Shown: positions 10,665 to 21,484 of the stretch, piece after piece
Layout: each line of letters starts with the position of its first letter
Position numbering within the stretch: the stretch's first letter is position 1
NCBI GenBank assembly: GCA_023213315.1
Contig: JAKCPI010005108.1
Span: 32,781 to 96,780 of the forward strand
Reading direction: 5' to 3'
Length of the DNA stretch: 64,000 bases
From: Euborellia annulipes
Lineage: Eukaryota; Arthropoda; Insecta; Dermaptera; Anisolabididae
Notes under the pieces: generated by a model
The model's database searches: none
Seen by the model: the letters and a program-made list of their open reading frames with translations, nothing else
What the model was told of the DNA's origin: nothing
Translations under genes and position numbers: made by a program

Positions 10665-11138
10665 TGGTAAATGACTAGTACTTTTAGGCCGATTTTGTTC
10701 AAATGCTTCGTGTTACATCCCAAGGAGGTACAGTGAGCATCACAATTAAGTCCTCACCTGATAGCTAGAGCCTTAAGTATATGGTGAAATAATTTTAAAT
10801 TTGAAAAAGATAAAATAAAATCATCTGTGCCAGATTTTTACGTTTTACCTTTTCGGCCATTAAAATTATTTCACTATACACCATATATAATACCATATAC
10901 TTATGAGTCTAGCTATCACTTAATTGTGGCGCTCACTGTACCTAGCTTAAATACCAAATTTCTAACTCCTACCTCTGTTCGTACTTGAGATATTTTGTTC
11001 ACAAACCGACATTTTGCGGGATCGACTTTTTGTAACTCAGGGGGTCTAAAAACGTGTATATCCATCAAAATGTCGACATTAATTTTTGGAATGAATTCTA
11101 TACACTCTATATATAGAGATAAAAGAAAGTAAAAATAA
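10665..11138 (+). repeat. Family B copy interrupted by a mariner-like MITE
   Basis: The left piece ('agtacttttaggccgatttt' to the GGAGGTA at 10730) and the right piece (TACCTAGCTTAAATACC onward to the hairpin end at 11138) rejoin into the order seen at 51710-52007 once the insert 10731-10938 is removed. Confidence 0.8.
10731..10938. mobile_element. Tc1/mariner-like MITE (family D), 208 bp
   Basis: Terminal inverted repeats CAGTGAGCATCACAATTAAG and CAGTGAGCGCCACAATTAAG, flanked by TA on both sides (10729-10730 and 10939-10940). The host sequence is family B, which supplies an independent picture of the empty site. CAGTG ends with TA duplication are typical of Tc1/mariner elements. No transposase frame. 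Confidence 0.9.
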
Positions 11139-11857
11139 TTGAATAACTTGAATATTTAATATCTATATTGTATGTAATTGGCGTAAAGGAAGTGATAATT
11201 TATGTGAAAGAAGAGGCAAAAACATTTTTAAAATGTTATTTTATATCATAATTATATAAAATACTCGCTTTGTTATTTTCTATTGAATTAGAGAGGAAGT
11301 ATGTATATAGAATAACAAAAGAGAATTAAAATATCCTATTTAATTATTATGAAAATAAAATTATAACATAAACTGACACTTTTGTGTTCTTTGTTTTTAG
11401 ACTACGGCCAAAATCTATACAAGCATTTCATCTATCTCTTTGTCCAGGAATCTATTGTGATAAGGGAGGGTGGATTAGAAAATTTTTTGTATGAAGTGTG
11501 ATGTCCACAATAATTTTAAAACACCTTACATGACAAACTAATTATTTTCGTTTCTTAAATGTTTTAAAAGCCCCACAGTGTAATAAATTAATGTTCATTT
11601 GAAGTTACTGAACATCCAACCCCGCTGATTTCACAAACCATGGCTATATCTTTCTAATTTAATTTGTGAAAATATTTAGAAAATGGTAGGAAATTGTGTT
11701 CAAAATATATTTCAAAAAAGACTATAGAAAGCTGGTGGATAAAGATTTTTGAAGATTAAAGACAATTTCACCTTATAGTCAAGTCGCATTAGAGTGAATG
11801 CCTTTTGTGATAGGAATAAGAAATAGTTCCGATATAATAATCCCAATAAGTTTGATA
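11139..11857. other. No gene seen
   Basis: AT-rich unique sequence with no frame or motif I would defend. Confidence 0.5.
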
Positions 11858-11870
11858 AGTTTACTCCTTT

Positions 11871-12142
11871 TTTTTTTTAAACATTCCAAACATTCACACT
11901 TTTCTCATTCACACTCACACTCACACACACATTCACACTGTCTTTTCGGCAACTTAGGCCATTTAAGACATTTACTATAACCGTTATTGATTTAATATAC
12001 ATATATGGGGTCCAGGCATTCTTATTTAAACCATTTGGTATCTAATTGGCTTAAATAAAATTATCGGACTGCCTGGGGTCCGAACCCGCAACGTTTGGTA
12101 TACGAGGTTAGCACGCTAACCTCTACCCCAAGCCCCGAGGGC
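11871..12142 (-). mobile_element. tRNA-derived SINE (SINE1), full length with 13-bp TSD
   Basis: On the minus strand the head carries a B box (GGTTCGGACCCC) and an A-box-like GTTAGCGTGCTAACC, followed by the body with GCCGAAAAGAC, a GTGAGTGTGAATG tract and an A-rich tail. The direct repeat AGTTTACTCCTTT flanks it at 11858-11870 and 12143-12155. tRNA-head SINEs are moved by LINE machinery. This is the best-preserved member for defining the family. Confidence 0.9.
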
Positions 12143-12283
12143 AGTTTACTCCTTTGGAAAACAAGAAATATCAAATTTTGAATTTTTCATTTAGTTTTTA
12201 ATAATAAATAGCTTCCTATACTATATATTTGTATTTTTAAACAGGTATTTTATTTTATCTTTTTTTTTTTTAAAGAAATTTTA

Positions 12284-12524
12284 GGTCCGCGGGCTTGGTG
12301 TAGGGGTTAGCGTGCTGGCCCTGTTTACCAAGGGTTCGGATCCCAGGCAATCCGACGATTTTATTTTTGATACCAAATGGCTTAAATAAAAATGTCTAGA
12401 CCCCAAATATATATTTTATTAATATAACGGTTATATTCAGTCTTATATGGCTTAAGTTGCCGAAAAGACTATGTATGTGAGTGGGAGTGTGAATGAGAAA
12501 AAAGTGTGAGTGTTTAAAAAAAAT
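12284..12524 (+). mobile_element. tRNA-derived SINE (SINE1), full length
   Basis: Head GCGGGCTTGGTGTAGGGGTT, then the B box GGGTTCGGATCCC, a body with GTTGCCGAAAAGAC, and a tail ending in an A run. The direct repeat AAATTTTA at 12276-12283 and 12525-12532 is a likely short target duplication. It is only 130 bp from an oppositely oriented copy at 11871-12142. Confidence 0.85.
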
Positions 12525-12532
12525 AAATTTTA

Positions 12533-13977
12533 TTTATTACCTATAAAACCAAAATAAATTTATAAGATGTGTTAAATTAAAAATGTTAAAAAGAAAAGTT
12601 AATTTTAATTAGAAAAAAGAGTTTCCAACAAGCCAACTGACTTCCTTCCTCTTTGAATCTCATTACGGGTACTTAATCAATTCGGTTCAATTAATTTTTG
12701 CTCACTAATTACTTGATCAAATAAAGACAAGGATTATATAGCAAACCTATTTGGGGAGGGAATGATTTGCGCCAAAAGATATTGGATATTTGAGACCAGG
12801 ATTAATCCTATCAGAGACCTGCTTTTGGTGTGCAAATATTCATTAACGCAAAACCGCATTTAGCTAAGGCGAACATTGAGCTGTGCTACGCAATTCGCGC
12901 AGTATGGCACAGTACACGGCACCACGAATAAAAGCATCCAAATTTGAAGGATTATTTTATAAAATAATAGATCCAAATTAAAGCTAATTTCTTTTATGTT
13001 GAATTCAGTAACATCTAAAGAGAAAGTCGAGAATTAACTTAAATTGGAATTTCAAAGCAGTGATTTGACAAAATTCAAATGCAAATATATCTATAGTGGA
13101 TAAAATCCGTTGATATGGACAATGGGGTTCATTTATTTTATTTTTGGCACCAGCTGGTGTCAGTTTTAACGTGACTACGTTGAAGAATCAAATTTCAGGT
13201 ACAAGCATCCTAAGTTTGAAAGAAAAATCTTTCAAGAACGACGACAAATTAAAATACAATCTGTCTGATTCTTAAATTTTATTTCAATTTTAAAAGCTTA
13301 AAACAATCTACGAATTTTATTTGAAGATTATTTATTTATACAAAATAAGATAAAACTGTTTAAACACTAAAAGAATTAGACATTTAGCGATTCAGTGTTA
13401 ATATGAAAACAACAATGGAGATAGAGTCCCTAGAAGTCACTAGGCTTTTGTGCACACGAATTCAAATTCAAATCGCCATCTTAGGTCATACAAAAATATA
13501 AGTGTATATATTTATTGTGCTACAGTTATTCAGACACATTTATATCAATTCTGGTCCAAAATACAGTATTTAAATAAATTTTAAGAGCTGCTTGGGGTTG
13601 AAACCTACACCCCTCTGCTTTTAATATTATCAATATTGACATTGTCTAACTTCCTGGGCAAGGAGGGTGGGGAACTTATAAACCGTCATATATAATTTAC
13701 AGAAATATATGAAGCAATACGCAGTTGTCGGACTTTTTAAATTGCTACTTTAAAAAGAAATACAACCACTTGCAAGACGCAGATGTTCTCCGTTCAAACA
13801 GCTTAAAGAAAACCTATTGATCTCATTCATTCTACAATAAGAAAGGGTCTAAAAATATAAAAGAACTTGTTGGTATATCAATGGAGTTAATATTTAGTAT
13901 TTAAATTTTCAATCAAAAATAAAATGTTTGAATTATAAAAAAAAATAAAATCGATATTAATTTAGATGGAATTCACC
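12533..13977. other. No gene seen
   Basis: AT-rich unique sequence. A short GC-balanced stretch around 12840-12940 has no credible frame or splice pair. Confidence 0.5.
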
Positions 13978-14205
13978 CCTTTTACTTTCTTTTACTTTAT
14001 TGTTAATAAACTGGTAAGCTTATAGAGAGAAAGTATTGCATTTATATAAAAAATTCAATGACGAGATTTTGATGAAAATACATGATTTGATGCTCATTGA
14101 GCTCAAAAAATTGACCCCCGCAATTTGTTTTGTGTGTGTGTGTGTGGGGGGGGGGGAGTTCAAAATAAAGCAAAAAGGAAATGAGCTACGGAGTTGAAAT
14201 TTTAT
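13978..14205 (-). repeat. Family B copy, hairpin-end half
   Basis: Starts at the ACTTTCTTTTACTTT hairpin end and continues through the 'gagattttgatgaaaataca' block and a GT microsatellite to 'gagttgaaattttat'. The other half resumes near 14875, so 14206-14870 looks like inserted sequence. Confidence 0.7.
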
Positions 14206-14224
14206 GATTATTATGGAAGTTTTT

Positions 14225-14258
<34 letters not shown>

Positions 14259-14495
14259 GGATGGGGGGGAGGGGAAAAAAATTAATAGTAGAAGAAAAAA
14301 AAAAAAAAAAAAAAAAAAAAAAGGAGAAGGAAAAGCGAGGGGGGGGGGGGAGGGGGGGGGTGGGGGGGGTTGTGGGAAGGATTGTGGTTGGGGGGGTTGG
14401 GGGGGGGGGGGGGGGGGGGGTGGGGGGGGGGGGGGGGGGGGGGGGAGGGGGAGAAAATGTTTTTTTGTTTGGGGGGGGGGGGGGGGGGGGGGTTT
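14225..14495. repeat. Extreme homopolymer block (T, A, then G runs)
   Basis: Runs of T (over 30), A (over 30) and then G runs broken by single other bases. It sits between two halves of recognisable repeats. The 14226-14505 stretch occupies the place where family C should have its left-end sequence. A genuine element is unlikely to look like this. I suspect a low-quality or artefactual consensus. Confidence 0.7.
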
Positions 14496-14680
14496 TTTGT
14501 TTTTAATTATAGACCATATTTGTATTAATTATTTATTAAAAATATAAATACCTACACTGCTTATTCTGCAGTCGTTTTCATGTTCACTTGTTCCGACTCA
14601 AGTAACCCTGTACAGTATTTATATTTTTAATATATAAAAAAATAACAAATGTGATCTATAATTAAAAACTCACCATTTTA
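14495..14680. repeat. Family C palindromic repeat
   Basis: Inverted halves: TTTTTAATTATAGACCATAT at the left and ATGTGATCTATAATTAAAAA at the right, with the 'tattctgcagtcgtt' centre. Better copies lie at 39538-39722 and 16205-16640. Confidence 0.7.
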
Positions 14681-14871
14681 AATAAAAATTGGACAAAAAT
14701 ACACTTTTAGTAAAAGTGTAATCTAACATCCTTACGACTTATATTCTCATTAGTACTTTACTGATGTAATTTTTATGTTTTTGACGTGACGTCTTACATT
14801 ACGCATGGCCGGGTTGGGAAGCATGCATGAAAAAGTTTAGCGGCTTGAATAATACCTCTGTCTCAAGAGGT

Positions 14872-15175
14872 ATAATTTTTTTCTCAAAATTCACTTTGCG
14901 ATTTTGATTAAAAATCAATTATTTTTTAAATTCTCCTTATAATATATATTCTCATTTTGCCCTCAAAATTGTTTGAATCACACATTATTCTTGTACTTCA
15001 TAGAACAGATAGACCAGATAGTTGCTTGGCAAGGTAACAAAACGCGGGTTTGGATCCCAGGCAGTCTGATGATTTTATTTAATCCATTTGGATACCAACC
15101 AGTCACACCAGATTTTTATAAAAAAAATGTTGGTCTTTTTTTCATCGGTTATTTGTGGTAATTCACACCAGATTT
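14872..15175 (-). repeat. Family B copy, palindrome-end half with SINE fragment
   Basis: Matches the 'ctcaaaattcactttgcgat' to 'cttgtacttcatagaaca' part of family B. A piece of SINE1 (the CGCGGGTTTGGATCCCAGGC B-box region at about 15044-15100) follows, then a degraded palindrome ending CACACCAGATTT. Continues the copy that begins at 13978. Confidence 0.65.
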
Positions 15176-15222
15176 CTAAGTATCGGAGAAGATTCACTTT
15201 GGAATCTTGCTTTAGTAAACTA

Positions 15223-15414
15223 CAGTGAGGGACAATATTAAGTCCCACCCATGCGTTTTCTACTTGTGATTATTTCATTGTTTTTATAAAAGAAAATGAA
15301 AATCTTTATTGGAAATTTTCTAGGTTTGGACCATTAAAAAATATATTTTTTTTTTTAAATAAAGAAATAATCACCAGTAGAAAACGCATGGGTGGGACTT
15401 AATGTCCCTTCACT
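15223..15414. mobile_element. Tc1/mariner-like MITE (family E), 192 bp
   Basis: Ends CAGTGAGGGACAATATTAAG and AGTGAAGGGACATTAAG, with inner arms GCGTTTTCTAC/GTAGAAAACGC. TA flanks at 15221-15222 and 15415-15416. A second intact copy is at 44415-44615. Confidence 0.85.
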
Positions 15415-15717
15415 TAAAAAGAGGTGTCTTTTAGATTTAAGATTAATGGTTTTACACGAAACAATGATTATTTAATTATAAGTCAAAGACAGGCTTTTAT
15501 AATTAGTGGTAGAAATAAAATTTAATATCAAATTTGGAGGTTCAACCCCTCACCCCTCCCGAAATCTTGAAAAATTATAAATCAAGAGAAATATAGGCCT
15601 ATATAAAGACACATGGTATTAAAATTTTAAGAAATTATAAAAATATTTTCATAAAATTTATTCATTTGGGAGGGGTGGATTACCTCTCAGATCATCGGAA
15701 TCCTTCCCCCTCCCTTG

Positions 15718-15829
15718 GAGATTTTCTAGGTTTGAACCAAGAAAGTTCCATTAAAAAAGATATAATATTATTTTTTTTAAAACAAGTAGAAAACATATGG
15801 ATGGGACTTAATTTTGTCCCTCATTATAC
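15718..15829. repeat. Truncated family E MITE
   Basis: Contains the right half of family E ('attttctaggtttgaacc' to 'gtccctcattata') and no left end. Confidence 0.7.
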
Positions 15830-16204
15830 GTTACTAAAATACAATAAATAGTTTTTAATTCAAAATTTAAGAAAAACAAAATTAAAATACTCTTATTCAA
15901 AATTAAATAAAAAAGTATGTAAAATATGTATGATATACGAATTGGCTACTCGAGAGTGGTGTAACTAAGGGAGAGGGTGAAACCAATCTATTTTTAACAA
16001 AAAAAAATAAATAAATAAATAAAAACTTTTGTTGTTTTACCTCACCTCTAAAAAATGCCATAACAAAAAGCGCTCTCTGATCATATATATATCAAGGGTT
16101 CTTTATTATACTAGAAAAAATGCTTTGCGTTGAATATTAATTTTGAAAAACGATCCCCGTATTTTAATTTTTTGTTTATTAAAGCTTTTGTGGTTTATAA
16201 TGTT

Positions 16205-16640
16205 ATTATTATTATGGAAGTGTTTAATTATAGACTACATTTTGTATTAATTATTTATTAAAAATATAAATCTGTACAACGTTAGAAAAATTTTTTTATA
16301 TATAAACACGGTATTGTATTGAATGCAGAATAAGCATTCGAAACGTTGTACAGTGAGTGCCACAATTAAGTCCCCACCTGATAGCTAGAGCCTATAGTAA
16401 ATGGTGTATTGTGAAATAATTTTAATGACCGAAAAGTTAAAACGTAAAATCAGGTACAGATGGTTTTATTTTACCTTTTCAATTTAAAATTATTTCACCA
16501 TAAACCATATACTATACCATATTATTAAGGCACTAGCTATCAGGTGGGGACTTAATTGTGGCGCTCACTATACAGTATTTATATTTTTTTAAAATAATTA
16601 ATACAAAATGTGGTCTATAATTAAAAACTCCCTTAATAAT
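16205..16640. repeat. Family C palindromic repeat split by a MITE
   Basis: The left part runs from TGGAAGTGTTTAATTATAGA to the GTTGTA at 16350. The right part resumes TACAGTATTTATATTTT and ends with GTGGTCTATAATTAAAAACT. Removing 16351-16570 plus one TA restores the uninterrupted family order. The arm at 16320-16348 includes GAATGC/GCATTC followed by GAAACGTT, a hammerhead-like half motif. Confidence 0.8.
16351..16570. mobile_element. Tc1/mariner-like MITE (family D), 220 bp
   Basis: Terminal repeats CAGTGAGTGCCACAATTAAG and TAGTGAGCGCCACAATTAAG, then CCCCACCTGATAGCTAG on both arms. TA flanks at 16349-16350 and 16571-16572. Inserted into family C, whose other copies confirm the empty site. 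Confidence 0.9.
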
Positions 16641-16787
16641 ATATATTTTTTACAATAGTATAAAAATATTTGACTCTTGAATCATCAATATTATAGAGAT
16701 AGAAGAGTGATTTCTCTCCCCTTCTCTTAATCTAAGTAAGAGGATACTAATATGTCAAAAATCTATATATAAACACGGTATTGTATT

Positions 16788-17240
16788 GACTCACCGATAG
16801 ATGGATTCAAGCAAACAAAAAGAAGAAGACAATGATGCAAAAATCCGATAATAAAAAAGTCAGTCACGATATTTTCACGATACAAAGAGAAAGAGAAATA
16901 GGGGTGGTAAAAGGATTTGATCACATGACGGAACCCCTAGCGGTCCGGGGCGCTTTTGAGGCACGCCGGAGGGGCGTCCTGTATATATATTATGGAGGTC
17001 GTCGGTGGGCATGCGCTGCCGTCGCCCCCGGCTCCAGACTCCCAGCATCGCCCCTAAAAAATGGGGGGGGGGGACCCTCAGGATTATTTACTGGGAATCA
17101 TTTAATTGGTACTTCGCACGAATACGATATGTTCCGTATCTCTTCTCACTTGGTCCCTATTGAATTACACCGGCTTTTCTACACTGTCCATAGATAGATA
17201 ATAAATACGCGGAGAGACTAGCAACTCGTTCGCACACCCT
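16788..17240 (-). promoter_or_regulatory. GC-rich island ending in a donor site: possible 5' exon
   Basis: A GC- and CpG-rich island in AT-rich surroundings, not part of a family I see repeated. On the minus strand its 3' edge is ATCTATCG followed by GTGAGTCAAT, a strong donor. The minus strand also holds a 57-codon frame (start at about 17047, MLGVWSRGRRQR...) that stops before the donor. If the island is a first exon it is mostly 5' untranslated. I recognise no protein. A GC-rich transposon end is an alternative. Confidence 0.3.
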
Positions 17241-17680
17241 CGCCAAAAAAAAAGTTTGAAAAATTTGATATGTTTTTCGTAAAATTAAATCTATTTATGT
17301 CTTTGGGGCTATGACTTACAAAAAAAAATGTAGATTTGAATAATTTTTTAACTGTCCTATTCTGCTAATTCTCGGAACGTTTCGGAATAAAGAGTAGATG
17401 CTTTTTTATTATTGGCTACGTCCTCTTTTAATTTACTTGGTTTTTAATTTAATATTTCATTAGTGACCTTAAACCACCATATTCTGAATTGTTTTGGAGT
17501 TACAGTATTTTAAAAAAAATTTTAAAGCCTGTAAATATTGCTATTTTTTCAAAGTGAGTACTAAAGTTCATCTGCGTGGAAGCAGGATCACAACTTTTAT
17601 GCTAGTTTTGGTAAAATAATCTGAGAGTCGAAGGTATAATTACGTACTTAACGTTTCAAAGGAATATGACCATAAAGAAA
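17241..17680. other. No gene seen
   Basis: AT-rich sequence between a GC-rich island and a family B copy. Nothing recognisable. Confidence 0.5.
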
Positions 17681-17900
17681 AAAAAATCTGATGTGACAAG
17701 TCGAACAGCACACAACTTTTTTAATTTCGTTAATAAAGTTGTGTTCTGTTCTTGTCACACCATATTTTTGGGTCGACATATATTCCAGCAGTAAATTTGA
17801 ATTCAAGATGTAAAATTTATAGCAATATGAACATGGAAAAATATTAACATTTTGTTACCAACTATTTCTCTTTTTATCTTTCTTATTAAGCACAAGAGTA

Positions 17901-18054
17901 AATAGAAATGCCTGGACTCCCCAATAGATATTATAAATAATAACGGTTATCGTCAAAGTCTTAAATGGCCTAAGTTGCCGAAAAGACTGTGTGAATGGTG
18001 TATGAGTGTGAGTGCGAATGAGAAAAAAGTGTGAGTGTGTTTAAAAAAAAAGCA
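17901..18054 (+). mobile_element. 5'-truncated SINE1 with 11-bp TSD
   Basis: Contains only the SINE1 body and tail (GAAATGCCTGGACTCC, GTTGCCGAAAAGACTGTGTG, GTGAGTGTG, A run). Flanked by GCACAAGAGTA at 17890-17900 and 18055-18065. Confidence 0.9.
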
Positions 18055-18065
18055 GCACAAGAGTA

Positions 18066-18274
18066 GCCCTCGGGCTTGGAGTAGTTGGTAGCGCGCCCGC
18101 CTATGCCAAGGGACGAGGGTTCGGATTCCAGGCAGTACGATGCTTTTATTTAAGCCAATTGGATACCAAATGGTATCGTATAAAGTCTTAAATGGCCTAA
18201 GTTGCCGAAAAGACTGTGTGTATGCGTGTGTGAATGGAAAAAAAGTATGATTGTTTTTGAAAAAAAAAAAAAAT
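18066..18274 (+). mobile_element. SINE1 with tRNA head, tandem to the previous copy
   Basis: Has the tRNA-like head (CCCTCGGGCTTGGAGTAGTT, B box GGGTTCGGATTCC), a shortened body and a long A tail. The sequence before it is GCACAAGAGTA and after it CACAAGAG, so it shares the same target duplication as the upstream SINE. Confidence 0.9.
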
Positions 18275-18470
18275 CACAAGAGCTTCAAACAATTTTGGGT
18301 GCAAAATGAGAATATGCATTTGAAAGAGCATCTAAAAAGTAATTGATTTATGAATTTTAAATAAAATCGTTAAAGTAAACTTGGAGAAAATCGAAAAAAA
18401 CTGCAAAATTACCTACATCAGTAAAGTTCATAAAAAACTGGTGCAAACAGTCCCACCAGATTTTTATAAT

Positions 18471-19772
18471 AAATATTGTATATAAGAGGGAATGAGACCC
18501 AAAGATAGATAAGGCTAAAAAGATCTATTTGAATTCATTAATTCATCTTGAAACAAGAAGGACAATTATAAAAATGCCCTTTTTCTAAAAGTAAAGGGGG
18601 CTTATAGAATAATTTCTTTAAGAAAACAAAGAGAATTCAGACAGGTTCAGACTCGAAAGAGCTATGAGAAGTAAAGATAAAAACTAAGAAAAAAAAATGC
18701 TTTTAAAAAGATTATTTGCGTTACAGTTAAAAAAATAATTATTAATTAATTTATGAAATTTAAGAGATTTGACTATGATAAGTGTGATGAGGCGTTTGGC
18801 CGATCAACAAATAAACATAGGCCTACATTTGTTATTTTTTTTTTTTAGGTAATATAATATTTTTTTTTTATTTAATATATTAATATTTGGATAAGCCTAC
18901 TGTGTGTATGTATGTGAGCGTTTGATGTGATTTCTTTCAATCACAATATGAAATTAACTAATAAAATTAAATTTGTAAATTGGATTAAATAATGAAAAAA
19001 TTGTTGAAAGTCTGATATAAGAGAAAGATCGATGTGTTAATAGTCACACCACAATTTATTTGTAGTAGGGAGTATAGAGAAAGATTTGCTAGCAATGTCG
19101 AAATTATGAAAAATATTTTTAATATTCTCTGCAGATAAAAATATTATTTATATTTCAATATTCTTTGAGCCTAAATGTGAGCTTGTTGTAATGTGGCTTT
19201 GTATTGGGCCTGACAAGGTTTTAGCAAAAACGAGATGAAATAATCACTGCACTTTAATTTCACTTTCAAATAAGAACCCTCAACTACTAATTCAATATTT
19301 AACAAAGTATAATTTTATACTAAATACGAGTTAAAATAATGTACGTGAAAATGTATGAAGAACTAACGACTTATAAGAGTATAGAAAGCTTTAATTAAGA
19401 GAGTAAAAAAAAAAAATGAAAAATAACGACAATATGCATTCATATAAGGTACGAAACTAATATTCAGAAAGGAACTAGGCACTTAAAGCGTCATCTAACA
19501 TCCGAAAATAAGTGTTGTTTCTAGTTGTGACTATGATAAATAAATTTAAAAAAAAATATATCTAGAAAATCTTGAATTATTTTATCAATTATAAATATTA
19601 ATTGATTAAAAGAAATAATTAATAAATAATTAGCAATATTGAAGTGAAATACCTAGGTAAAAACGCCGAGAAACGCGGAGAGTGAGAGACAGGTGGACTG
19701 CTGCCATGATGGCTGATCATCAAATGCGGTGGCTTATGGGTATTTGGCGAAAGGTTGCGCAGGTTAAACTCA
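18471..19772. other. No gene seen
   Basis: AT-rich sequence with T and A runs. No recognisable family copies, exons or motifs. Confidence 0.45.
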
Positions 19773-19880
19773 CTAGACAAAGGTCGCCTCTCTACTGACT
19801 GTCTAGGCTAGGTCAGTGTGCTTTTCTAAGCGGCGCTGATGGCGCCAAAGAATACAACCCTTGTGATTGGCTAATTAGCC
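19773..19880 (-). promoter_or_regulatory. Possible promoter and non-coding first exon
   Basis: A compact GC-rich island. On the minus strand: a CCAAT box in sense orientation (TTAGCCAATCACAAGG near 19860-19875), an initiator-like ACAGTCAGTAG about 70 bases downstream, and then TTTGTCTA followed by GTGAGTTTAA, a consensus donor, at about 19772. The part just beyond (19660-19770) is also GC-rich and unique. No ATG-led frame reaches the donor, so any exon is untranslated. Confidence 0.35.
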
Positions 19881-20458
19881 AGAAGAGGGAGAAGAGAGAG
19901 AAGAGAGGGGGATTGCCAAAAAATTATTATATTTTAATGTGATTGAAAAAGAAATGAGGGAATTATTGATACGGGGGAAGGTGGACGATTCTATTTTATT
20001 TAAATAAAAGGGGAGTCAGGTATTGAAAATTGAGCTGACTTTTTATTATGTTATGTAATGAATAGTTAAATAATAAAGACAATAAAATATATCCTTAGGA
20101 ATTTTTTTATCAAATTCATTTCACTTCAAAAAAGCTGGTGTGACTAGCCTCACCATTTTTTAATTATTTTTGCCCTTTCGGCTACTAAGGACATTTTGTA
20201 TATTACATATTTTAAATACAAATATGCCAATGGCTACTGAGGGACGTTCCTCACACTGATAGCTCGGAGTCGCCGCGCATAATAACGTTTAACAGGAGCA
20301 TCGGCGATTTAAAACATGAATAATTAAGCTGTCATTTCACTAATTTTTTTTTTTTTTAACAAGCGAAAATCAATTTGCAAATTAATAATTACATGCCAGT
20401 GGATTATTAGCGACTAAGCTAATTGGAAATCACTAATATAATTTGCCCTTTGGGCAAT
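19881..20458. other. No gene seen; one degraded family A palindrome scrap
   Basis: AT-rich. Around 20135-20160 a piece AAAGCTGGTGTGACTAGCC is a remnant of the family B palindrome. Nothing else is recognisable. Confidence 0.5.
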
Positions 20459-21077
20459 TTTACTTTCTCTTACCTCTATATATGTTAATAGAGAAAGTAT
20501 TGGTTTCATGTCAAAAATTCGATGTCGAGATTTTGATGGATATACACGTTTTGAGGTTCCCTGAATCCAAAAAAGTGGTTTTCGCGACATGGTCAGTCTC
20601 TGAGTGTGTGGGTGTGTGTTCGATATTACGCATGAAGGAATTGAGCTAGGAGGTTGAAATTTTATATTTAAATTTTTTACCCCTCCTGGACCGTGAAAAT
20701 AAGCTTTTAAACAAAATCGGCCAAAGAGTACTAATACTTTTCTGATGTACTTTTACAGTTTTTTTCGATTTTCTCAAAATTCGCTGCAAGGATTTTGATT
20801 AAAATTCAAAAATCAATTATTTTTTAGATGCTCTTTGAAATGTATATTCTCATTTTGCCATTGAAATATTCTGAAGACCACTTTACTCTTGTACTTCATA
20901 GAGAAGATAGGAGATTATTGCCATGGTAACAAAATATAAATATTTTCCCCTACTTAGAAATTTTACATCTTGAATTCTAATATATCGGCACGAAAAATCT
21001 GGTGAGACAAGAAGAGAACACAACTACCGAAGGTAAGAGAAAGTTGTGTGCTGTGCGACAGTCACACCAGATTTTTT
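20459..21077 (-). repeat. Family B repeat, full-length copy
   Basis: The cleanest short copy: hairpin end TTTTACTTTCTCTTACC at 20459, 'gatatacacgttttgaggtt', a GT tract, 'catgaaggaattgagctagg', 'aacaaaatcggccaaa', 'gatgtacttttacag', 'tgccatggtaacaaaat', and the 85-bp palindrome 20993-21077. No coding frame crosses it; this points to a non-autonomous element. Confidence 0.9.
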
Positions 21078-21484
21078 TCTTCTTACAAGAATGTTTTTGG
21101 TTTGAGTGAAGCTAGTTTTATGTGTAAAGTATCCATAAAATGAGAAAATGCTTCTCCAGTCGATATTGAAAAGAGGATTCTTGAAGGAATAAAAATAAAA
21201 AGGAAATTTAGGTCGTCCTAAACTATCTATTTAATTCAAATATATAGCGTTCAGAAATTTTATACGTCCCTTTTGTAATTAAGTCTGAGGTGATGTTTAT
21301 TATATTACAATTGGAAGATTATTTTATTGTAAAATATCTTGAGTTCACAATTATATATTAGAGATGAGAGAAATGAAATTTTTCTCGAAAGTAAACTCCT
21401 TTCATTTGCATTCGCAAACGAGATTGAAATTTAATCACAAATTTTGTCACAGGGGTAATATTTTACATTTGGTAGTTTTTTACA

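Larger units (their letters stand above)
17681..18470 (+). repeat. Family B copy carrying two SINEs
   Basis: Begins with the palindrome (AAAATCTGATGTGACAAG to CACACCATATTTTT), runs through the 'caagatgtaaaatttata' and 'ctatttctctttttatcttt' blocks, is interrupted by two SINEs (17901-18274), then resumes 'gcttcaaacaattttgggt' to 'acatcagtaaagtt'. The hairpin end is missing; it closes instead with a CACCAGATTTTTATA scrap. Confidence 0.8.

Noticed and set aside
14204..14506. 100-codon plus-strand open frame of Phe, Lys and Gly runs
   Set aside because: It is a translation of T, A and G homopolymers; the block itself is suspected to be an artefact.
16832..17197. 121-codon plus-strand open frame
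   Set aside because: It crosses the GC-rich island and a G run, has no recognisable domain, and the splice signal in this island is on the opposite strand.
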